This document shows, piece by piece, positions 53,236 to 58,780 of a stretch of 58,780 bases of DNA (the stretch's first letter is position 1; every line of letters begins with the position of its first letter). Position numbers and translations under genes: made by a program. Source of the DNA: Chloroflexota bacterium (GTDB lineage Bacteria > Chloroflexota > Anaerolineae > Anaerolineales > Anaerolineaceae). The notes under the pieces were generated by a model. That model was not told the origin of the DNA and made no database searches. It saw nothing but the letters and a program-made list of their open reading frames with translations. The stretch spans positions 1 to 58,780 of the forward strand of contig JAAZKE010000028.1 of NCBI GenBank assembly GCA_012799995.1, read 5' to 3'.

Positions 53236-54138
53236 TTGGTAACGTTCCTACAGTTACTCGTGTATGGCTTGCAGCTTGGTAGTATTTATGCCTTGTTAGC
53301 AATCGGTTATACAATGGTTTTTGGTATTATTCGTATGATCAACATGGCTCATGGGGATTTTCTCATGATAGGATCATATGCAGTATACTTTCTGGTCAGC
53401 ATTTTCTTTGCAGACCAGATGATTGGACCAGCTATAGCGTTGTTAGTTGTGATGATCGCAGCAGGAATCACAGGGATGATAGGAGTAGGGGTTGAACGTA
53501 TAGCGTACAAACCGTTGCGGAAACGATCAACAATTTCCACTATGATCGCTGCTATTGGGGTTTCCCTCTTCACGCAAAACTTCTTTCGCGCAATACCAGC
53601 TATTGGTCCGAACCCTCGAATGGGCCCAAAGTTATTGGTTGATAAGCTATTCTTCATCGGTCCCGTTCAATTAAGTATGGCGAGGATCATTGTCATCATC
53701 CTCTCGTTAATCATCATGGCGATCCTTTATGCGGTTGTTATGAATACCAAGATCGGGATTCAAATGCGGGCAGTGTCCTGTGATAAAGATGCATCATCTC
53801 TCATGGGGGCAGATGTAAATCGAGTAATTTCCACAACATTCTTCATTGGCGCAGGATTGGCTGCTATCAGTGGCGCATTCTATGCCAATTCCTACCCAGT
53901 TCTCACCGTTACCATGGGTGCCACCTTAGGAAACAAAGCCTTTATTGCTGCGGTTATCGGTGGGATTGGTGACATCCGCGGCGCAGTCCTGGGTGGATAT
54001 ATCATGGGCGTCATTGAAATTATGATTTCTGCCGTTTATTCAGAACTTGCATATGGATTTTCATTCGTTGCGCTGATCATTATCTTATTGTTCAAGCCTG
54101 AGGGTTTGCTTGGTAAACCGATGGTTGAGAAAGTCTGA
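53236..54138 (+). CDS. Branched-chain-type ABC transporter permease LivH (system 2)
   Basis: The 300-residue permease has LQLGSIYALLAIGYTMVFG, MINMAHGDFLMIGSY, the coupling loop RAVSCDKDASSLMGADV and GGIGDIRGAVLGG. The start is most likely TTG 53236, since a perfect AAGGAGG lies 5 bases upstream and the family begins there. ATG codons at 53191 and 53215 fall in the hairpin or on the ribosome site. Confidence 0.9.
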   Translation: MVTFLQLLVYGLQLGSIYALLAIGYTMVFGIIRMINMAHGDFLMIGSYAVYFLVSIFFADQMIGPAIALLVVMIAAGITGMIGVGVERIAYKPLRKRSTISTMIAAIGVSLFTQNFFRAIPAIGPNPRMGPKLLVDKLFFIGPVQLSMARIIVIILSLIIMAILYAVVMNTKIGIQMRAVSCDKDASSLMGADVNRVISTTFFIGAGLAAISGAFYANSYPVLTVTMGATLGNKAFIAAVIGGIGDIRGAVLGGYIMGVIEIMISAVYSELAYGFSFVALIIILLFKPEGLLGKPMVEKV

Positions 54139-54146
54139 GGCGGCGT

Positions 54147-55184
54147 ATGAAATGGTTAAAAAATAATTCTGAAAAAGTCGCAATCCCGCTCGTTTTCGTT
54201 GCTCTCTGGCTGTTGAAATATTTCGGGGTTATTAATAATTATTTATTGCAGATATTGATGCTCGCAGGTGTTAATATCATCATGACCGAATCGCTCAACC
54301 TGGTGAACGGGGTGACCGGTCAGAACTCAATCGGCCATGCCGGTTTTATGGCAGTTGGAGCATATATCTCAGCATTATTCACCGATATCATTTTCAACGT
54401 AAGCGATATGCCACTCATTCCACAGACTGCCCTGTTTTTACTCGCTACTATTATCGGCGGGATCATCGCGGCTGTTTTTGGCTACCTCATTGGAATGCCA
54501 ACACTTCGATTACGGGGTGACTACCTAGCTATCGTAACACTTGGATTTGGCGAAGTTATTCGAGCTATCATTCGTATTACACCGTTTGTTGGGGCTGCGC
54601 GCGGTATGATGGGGATTCCAAAACTGGCGAACTTGTTTTGGATTTATTTATTTGTGATCCTGGCACTTTACGTTTGCCGCAATTTTATAGACTCTTCCTA
54701 CGGACGGGCGTGTATGGCGATACGGGATAATGAAATTGCTGCCAATACGCTGGGGATCAACGTTTCACGCTATAAAATCATTGCTTTTGTTACCTCTGCT
54801 TTTATGGCGGGTGTGGCAGGCAGCATGTTCGCACATACAATGCGTTATTTACACCCGGACATTTTCAGTTATATCAAATCAACAGACTTCCTGGTTTACC
54901 TTTATGCCGGAGGTGTAGGCAGCATCAGCGGCGCTTTCCTGGGTGGATTTGTATTAACCATCTTGCCGGAAATATTACGGTTCATGCAGGAATGGCGTCT
55001 GGTTATTTATGGTGCTCTTTTACTGATCATCATTCTTTTCCGTCCACAGGGTCTTTTTGGTGGAAAAGAGTTCAGCTGGTTGAAGCTCAAGACTGGCGGC
55101 ATTCACCAAATGGGGCTTAAGGATTTATTGGGAAGGAAAAAGATGATCAAAAAAGAAGCATCTGCTGAGGAGACATCGCAATGA
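54147..55184 (+). CDS. Branched-chain-type ABC transporter permease LivM (system 2)
   Basis: The 345-residue permease has SLNLVNGVTGQNSIGHAGFM, MPTLRLRGDYLAIVTLGFGE, GRACMAIRDNEIAANTLGIN and GGVGSISGAFLGG. A basic cytoplasmic tail of about 40 residues follows the last helix. Its stop overlaps the livG start (ATGA). Confidence 0.92.
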   Translation: MKWLKNNSEKVAIPLVFVALWLLKYFGVINNYLLQILMLAGVNIIMTESLNLVNGVTGQNSIGHAGFMAVGAYISALFTDIIFNVSDMPLIPQTALFLLATIIGGIIAAVFGYLIGMPTLRLRGDYLAIVTLGFGEVIRAIIRITPFVGAARGMMGIPKLANLFWIYLFVILALYVCRNFIDSSYGRACMAIRDNEIAANTLGINVSRYKIIAFVTSAFMAGVAGSMFAHTMRYLHPDIFSYIKSTDFLVYLYAGGVGSISGAFLGGFVLTILPEILRFMQEWRLVIYGALLLIIILFRPQGLFGGKEFSWLKLKTGGIHQMGLKDLLGRKKMIKKEASAEETSQ

Positions 55185-55963
55185 GTGTTCTAAAGGCAGA
55201 CCATATCAGTATACAATTCGGCGGTTTGAGAGCCGTAAACGATTTTTCAATCGAATTAAATCAGAGAGATCTGTTTGCCATCATTGGCCCTAACGGAGCG
55301 GGGAAGACAACTGTATTTAACATGTTGACGGGTTTATACCAGCCAACTGAAGGAACGATCTACGTAAACGGGAAACCGATGAACGGGTGTGCTCCTCATG
55401 AATTTGCTGATGCCGGGCTGGCCCGGACATTCCAGAACATTCGTCTTTTTGGGAACGCAACCGTGCTGGATAACGTTAAGATGGCTCACACCTATAAAAC
55501 AAAATATAACTTCTTCAACATGTTGACCCGCACAGGAAATTATCATTCCGAAGAAAAGCGGATTACAGAAGAATCAATGCATTTGCTGGAAGTATTTGAA
55601 TTGCAGGATAAGAAAGACTTTTTTGCCAGGAATCTGCCATATGGGGAGCAGAGAAAGCTCGAAATTGTGCGTGCTTTGGCAACCGAGCCGCAGGTTATTC
55701 TGCTTGATGAGCCTGCTGCCGGTATGAATCCGAATGAGATTGATAATGTCATTTCACTTATCCGTCGGATACGGGATGACCTTGGCAAAGCAGTTCTGAT
55801 TATTGAACATCACATGAAAATGGTTATGGAGATTGCTGAATACATCAAAGTGCTCGATTTCGGTGAAACGATCAGTGAAGGAAAACCTGAGTACGTCCAG
55901 CAGGATCCAAAGGTAATTGAAAGTTATTTAGGGAGGCGCGCAAATGATTTTAGAAGTAAATAA
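55181..55963 (+). CDS. Branched-chain-type ABC transporter ATPase LivG (system 2)
   Basis: The 260-residue ATPase has IQFGGLRAVNDFSIEL, Walker A GPNGAGKTT, GLARTFQNIRLF, Walker B VILLDEP with AAGMNPNE, and the H-loop in IEHHMKMVM. The canonical LSGGQ-type signature is replaced by LPYGEQRKLE, as is normal for LivG. It overlaps livF by 20 bases. Confidence 0.93.
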   Translation: MSVLKADHISIQFGGLRAVNDFSIELNQRDLFAIIGPNGAGKTTVFNMLTGLYQPTEGTIYVNGKPMNGCAPHEFADAGLARTFQNIRLFGNATVLDNVKMAHTYKTKYNFFNMLTRTGNYHSEEKRITEESMHLLEVFELQDKKDFFARNLPYGEQRKLEIVRALATEPQVILLDEPAAGMNPNEIDNVISLIRRIRDDLGKAVLIIEHHMKMVMEIAEYIKVLDFGETISEGKPEYVQQDPKVIESYLGRRANDFRSK

Positions 55964-56651
55964 CCTCCAAGTCAATTATGGCGCGATCAAAGCAGTAAAA
56001 GGGATCTCTTTCTATGTAAATGAAGGAGAAATTGTGACCCTGATTGGGGCGAACGGTGCTGGAAAAACGACCACCTTGCGCGCAATAAGTGGTTTGGAGC
56101 GCGTTCATACTGGGACTGTGAAGTTTAAGGGAGAAGACATTACCAATATTGCTCCTCATAAAATTGTCGGTATGGGATTGACGCATGTCCCCGAAGGTCG
56201 CCGAATTTTTACCAACCTGACGGTGATGGAAAACCTGAGAATGGCTGCGCTGTTGGTTAAAGATAAGGGTGAAATCAGTAAATCCTTCGATGAGGTATTT
56301 GAACTTTTCCCGAGACTAAAAGAGCGTAGAACCCAATCTACCTTGACGCTTTCCGGAGGAGAGCAACAAATGTTAGCTGTCGGGAGAGCTATTGTTACCG
56401 GTGGCGACTTGGTGGTGTTAGATGAGCCGTCAATGGGGCTGGCACCGATGATCGTTGATGAAATCTTCAATGTTATCCTGCGACTGAACAAAGAAGGTGC
56501 TACGATTTTGCTGAATGAGCAAAATGCCTATATGGCGCTCAGCATCGCAGATCGTGCCTATGTGCTTGAAACAGGCAACATCACCCTGGAAGGCACTGGA
56601 AAGGATCTGCTGGACAATCCAGCGGTTCAGGATGCTTATTTAGGGAGTTAA
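55944..56651 (+). CDS. Branched-chain-type ABC transporter ATPase LivF (system 2)
   Basis: The 235-residue ATPase has Walker A GANGAGKTT, VPEGRRIFTNLTVMENL, signature LSGGEQQM, Walker B LVVLDEPSMGLAP and the ending NPAVQDAYLGS. It is the last gene of the operon, 73 bases before a terminator. Confidence 0.93.
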   Translation: MILEVNNLQVNYGAIKAVKGISFYVNEGEIVTLIGANGAGKTTTLRAISGLERVHTGTVKFKGEDITNIAPHKIVGMGLTHVPEGRRIFTNLTVMENLRMAALLVKDKGEISKSFDEVFELFPRLKERRTQSTLTLSGGEQQMLAVGRAIVTGGDLVVLDEPSMGLAPMIVDEIFNVILRLNKEGATILLNEQNAYMALSIADRAYVLETGNITLEGTGKDLLDNPAVQDAYLGS

Positions 56652-56723
56652 CTGACGCTCGTGCAACGGGCGAGTTGCCAGAGTCAGGGAATACTTGGTT
56701 TTCAAGTTTCACTTAACAAAGAA

Positions 56724-56755
56724 ACTGCCTTCTATAAATTAAGATAGAGGGCAGT
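56724..56755 (+). terminator. Terminator of transporter operon 2
   Basis: A 12-bp stem with one G-U pair (56724-56735 with 56744-56755, 8-base loop) is followed by a T-containing stretch (GCTTTTAAATTAAATTT). A second, branched palindrome (CTGAC...GTCAG around 56651-56696) lies just after the stop codon. Confidence 0.7.
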
Positions 56756-56769
56756 AGCTTTTAAATTAA

Positions 56770-56910
56770 ATTTGAGGAAATTCCTTGCCATAGTATTCTG
56801 GCATGTTGATATCCAATCGGGAAGCATTGAGTTTAATGGAGGGGTAACAACGGGCCAAATTATTTTGATAACCCTCATTTACAGATATTCCCGGATGGAG
56901 CGTATGTTAC
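56770..56910 (-). other. Possible gene remnant in a 500-base gap
   Basis: The gap 56652-57160 contains, on the minus strand, a frame of about 40 codons reading through GYQNNLARCYPSIKL and LDINMPEYYGKEFPQ to a TAA. It has a stop upstream and no start with a ribosome site. The composition looks protein-like, so this may be the tail of a lost gene, but I cannot name it. The rest of the gap is A/T-rich and ends in the promoter of the carboxypeptidase. Confidence 0.2.
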
Positions 56911-57089
56911 TGTTGTTTTGACTGTGTTTCTTATGATCTGAATGGGAATGGCGTAGCGGTATAGAAAACCGGCTGAGAATAGAAACATTGATTAAAGATA
57001 ACAAATTTATCTAAAGCGGCTTAGTACGAGTAAATTGTGAACTAACATTAAACATGATTAATGACATGTGTCAAAGGAATTAAAGTAAT

Positions 57090-57118
57090 TTGTCTTTCTG
57101 AAGTTATTGTCCTAAAAT
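57090..57118 (+). promoter_or_regulatory. Sigma-70-type promoter of the carboxypeptidase gene
   Basis: TTGTCT (57090-57095), a 17-base spacer and TAAAAT (57113-57118) lie 45 bases before the ATG. Confidence 0.55.
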
Positions 57119-57163
57119 GAATATACAAGTAAATTCTTTCACATAAATGAATGGAGGAAGATG

Positions 57164-58498
57164 ATGAAGAAGACCTTTGGAGTCTCGTCTGTGAAGCTTT
57201 GGGTACTTTCTATTTTTGTGCTCTTGCTTCTAATTGTCCCAGTTCAAGTTTTTGCAATTGAGGAAATTGACTGGAAGATCCGTCATGATGTTGATTTCTA
57301 TGAAACCACGTTGAAAGCGTTGGCTGAAGAAAACTCTGACATCATGAAGGTCTTTTCAATCGGCCGATCCTGGCGCGAGAGAGACCTGTGGACAGCCGAA
57401 ATTTCCGGTGCAAATGAAGGAGAGAAGACAGCCTTATATATTGTGGCGAATATTCACGGCGGCGAGAATGAAAGCGCCGAATCTGCCATGTATTTTGTAT
57501 GGTGGATGATGGAGAATCGCGAAACCGAAGAGGTGATGAAAATCCTTGAGAACTACATTATTTATGTGACTCCTGTGATGAATCCTGATGGATATGCCGC
57601 TTCCTGGGTGTATAACACGCGCCAGAATCTTCGCCCAACAGATTTGAACGGGGATGGAAAAGTATTCAGTGATCCTTATACCGATACAAATGGTGATGGA
57701 TTTATCTCTGAAATTTACACTGGCGCAAAAGATTCAAAAGTTGAAGACCGTGTTCGCGTGGGTATGGAAAGCCCAGACTGGGATCAGAACGGCATCCCTG
57801 GCGACGATCCAAAGAACAGCACAATTGACCTGAACCGGACCTTTGATTTTGGCTGGAACTGGCTTGATGTTGATACAGATCCAGTTGTAGGGGGAAATGC
57901 ATTCCTGCGAGCGGGCCCGGATGCAGCCAGTGAACCCGAAGTGCAGGCTGTTCAGAATTTCCTGATTTCTCATCCTGTATATGGCCTGGTTACACTCCAT
58001 ACCGGTATTCAGTGCGTGCTCTATCCGTGGTGCTACAATCCGGAACCGACAAAAGATCATGAATTCTTCAAAGCAACAGCTCAGAAAATGATCGCCGCTT
58101 TTGAAGAACCTTCAGGCGGCAGAACGATGTACGAGAAGCAGTCCTATTATGATTACCCAACGGCCTCAGAAATGATTGACTGGGCTTATGGTCGTCTCGG
58201 CATCCATGCTTACACAGTAGAAGTATATCGTGGTGGCTTCCCGGACACGGAAAGCACTGATCCTGCTGATCTTCACACTTGGGGAAATGAATTACCGGAA
58301 GAAAAGTGGGAATATGTAGGTGACTGGCAGGGGTTAACGGATGTATGGTTCAGAACTACATCCCGAGCCCAGACGGTCAGAATTGCACCCCCAGATCAGG
58401 ATTTGATGGTTGATGGTATCAAAGATGTATTGCTTGAATTCATCTGGAGCGAACCTTACGGCGACGGACCAACCGTTCCTGAATATCTGACCTGGTAA
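57164..58498 (+). CDS. Secreted M14-family zinc carboxypeptidase
   Basis: The 444-residue protein has a signal peptide (hydrophobic segment to about VQVFA, residue 31) followed by a carboxypeptidase domain. Zinc ligands are His and Glu in NIHGGENESAES and a later His in TLHTG; the catalytic Glu lies in YTVEVYRGG. MNPDGY and the substrate-binding arginine in DLNRTFDFGW are also present. An insertion of about 60 residues holds calcium-loop-like sequences DLNGDGKVF, DTNGDGFIS and DWDQNGIPGDD. The enzyme would trim external peptides, feeding the transporters. ATG 57164 is favoured (GGAGG at 6 bases); an ATG sits one codon earlier. Confidence 0.9.
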   Translation: MKKTFGVSSVKLWVLSIFVLLLLIVPVQVFAIEEIDWKIRHDVDFYETTLKALAEENSDIMKVFSIGRSWRERDLWTAEISGANEGEKTALYIVANIHGGENESAESAMYFVWWMMENRETEEVMKILENYIIYVTPVMNPDGYAASWVYNTRQNLRPTDLNGDGKVFSDPYTDTNGDGFISEIYTGAKDSKVEDRVRVGMESPDWDQNGIPGDDPKNSTIDLNRTFDFGWNWLDVDTDPVVGGNAFLRAGPDAASEPEVQAVQNFLISHPVYGLVTLHTGIQCVLYPWCYNPEPTKDHEFFKATAQKMIAAFEEPSGGRTMYEKQSYYDYPTASEMIDWAYGRLGIHAYTVEVYRGGFPDTESTDPADLHTWGNELPEEKWEYVGDWQGLTDVWFRTTSRAQTVRIAPPDQDLMVDGIKDVLLEFIWSEPYGDGPTVPEYLTW

Positions 58499-58545
58499 AA
58501 GTGCCGAGTTCAGACAAATACAATTGAATAAGTATCAGTATAGAA

Positions 58546-58571
58546 ATAAGCCCATCTTATGATGGGCTTAT
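58546..58571. terminator. Bidirectional terminator
   Basis: A perfect 11-bp stem (58546-58556 with 58561-58571, loop TTAT) lies between the carboxypeptidase stop and the convergent aminotransferase stop. Confidence 0.8.
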
Positions 58572-58598
58572 AAATTCTTATCTATGCACTCAGTTTAT

Positions 58599-58780
58599 TT
58601 ATGGAGTCGTGTTTCCGACAATTTTTGCCAACTCAGACAGTGCAGTATCAATCCATTTTTCCGGCCCCAGACACATCCGAACGGCGGTGGGATATCCGAA
58701 TGAGGAAAGGTCCCTCAAAACGATTCCCTTACTCAGCAATTGTTTCAGGACAGGTGTTACCGGTTGTTTCAGATCGACAA
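58599..58780 (-). CDS. HisC-like class I/II aminotransferase, C-terminal part
   Basis: The minus-strand frame is open at the window edge and stops at 58599. The about 60 visible residues include LKQLLSKGIVLRDLSSFGYP, then AVRMCLGPEKW and ID.AL. This is the tail of histidinol-phosphate aminotransferase and related enzymes ('LL..GI.vRdl..yg.p..lRit.G'), where the arginine binds the substrate carboxylate. The PLP lysine lies outside the window, so the exact member is not known. Confidence 0.7.
   Translation of the reverse strand, partial: VDLKQPVTPVLKQLLSKGIVLRDLSSFGYPTAVRMCLGPEKWIDTALSELAKIVGNTTP

Overview
The window looks like chromosomal DNA of an anaerobic, amino-acid- and peptide-fermenting bacterium. 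GC content is roughly mid-40s percent by eye (not computed). A member of Chloroflexota, class Anaerolineae, fits best. The reasons are a serine hydroxymethyltransferase fused to a glycine-cleavage T protein, a NACHT NTPase fused to an FGE-sulfatase domain, a mevalonate-pathway decarboxylase fragment, pyruvate phosphate dikinase, ferredoxin-dependent indolepyruvate oxidoreductase and an ADP-forming acyl-CoA synthetase. This placement is an inference; a Clostridia-like host cannot be excluded from these genes alone.

Layout. 1-7551 holds housekeeping genes: the end of an MtaB-type tRNA methylthiotransferase, an ElyC/SanA protein, a TGS-domain nucleoside kinase, the GlyA-GcvT fusion with an alpha/beta hydrolase, and a small VOC protein. 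7600-14290 is a complete phosphate regulon (pstS-C-A-B, phoU, response regulator, sensor kinase) behind repeats that resemble a Pho box; its PstS is circularly permuted. 14506-17277 is pyruvate phosphate dikinase with its own terminator. 27205 down to 17297 (minus strand) is a possible single long unit in which a branched-chain-amino-acid-type ABC transporter (binding protein, two permeases, two ATPases) runs directly into a PyrK/PyrD1B-type dihydroorotate dehydrogenase, aspartate carbamoyltransferase, carbamate kinase and a dihydroorotase-like amidohydrolase. Read backwards these enzymes would convert orotate to aspartate, CO2, NH3 and ATP, so this may be an uptake-and-fermentation operon for orotate or a related ureide.

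27507-42429 is a second accessory locus. A MocR-type regulator faces a long plus-strand operon: PCC-domain protein, RidA, PhzF-like isomerase, two creatinase-like 'pita-bread' proteins, peptide-type ABC transporter (binding protein, two permeases), a leaderless solute-binding-protein homologue, a VOC protein, a NACHT-FGE NTPase, a MalY-type C-S lyase/aminotransferase and a transporter ATPase that stops abruptly. A 17-base direct repeat three helical turns apart lies between the regulator and the operon and is a good operator candidate. The operon ends at a sharp junction where half a dppD gene meets half a diphosphomevalonate decarboxylase gene in opposite orientation; a decayed transposase lies nearby, so this is a rearrangement or an assembly join.

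43068-58780 returns to amino-acid metabolism: threonine dehydratase, indolepyruvate:ferredoxin oxidoreductase (iorAB), an Asp/Glu/hydantoin racemase, ADP-forming acyl-CoA synthetase, tRNA-Asp, a second PCC-domain protein, an unknown 150-residue protein, a second complete branched-chain-type ABC transporter, a secreted M14 zinc carboxypeptidase and the end of a HisC-like aminotransferase. Together these could turn external peptides into 2-oxo acids, acyl-CoAs and ATP.

No CRISPR array, rRNA, prophage or replication origin was seen. All four ABC transporter operons carry an RNA hairpin between the binding-protein gene and the first permease gene.
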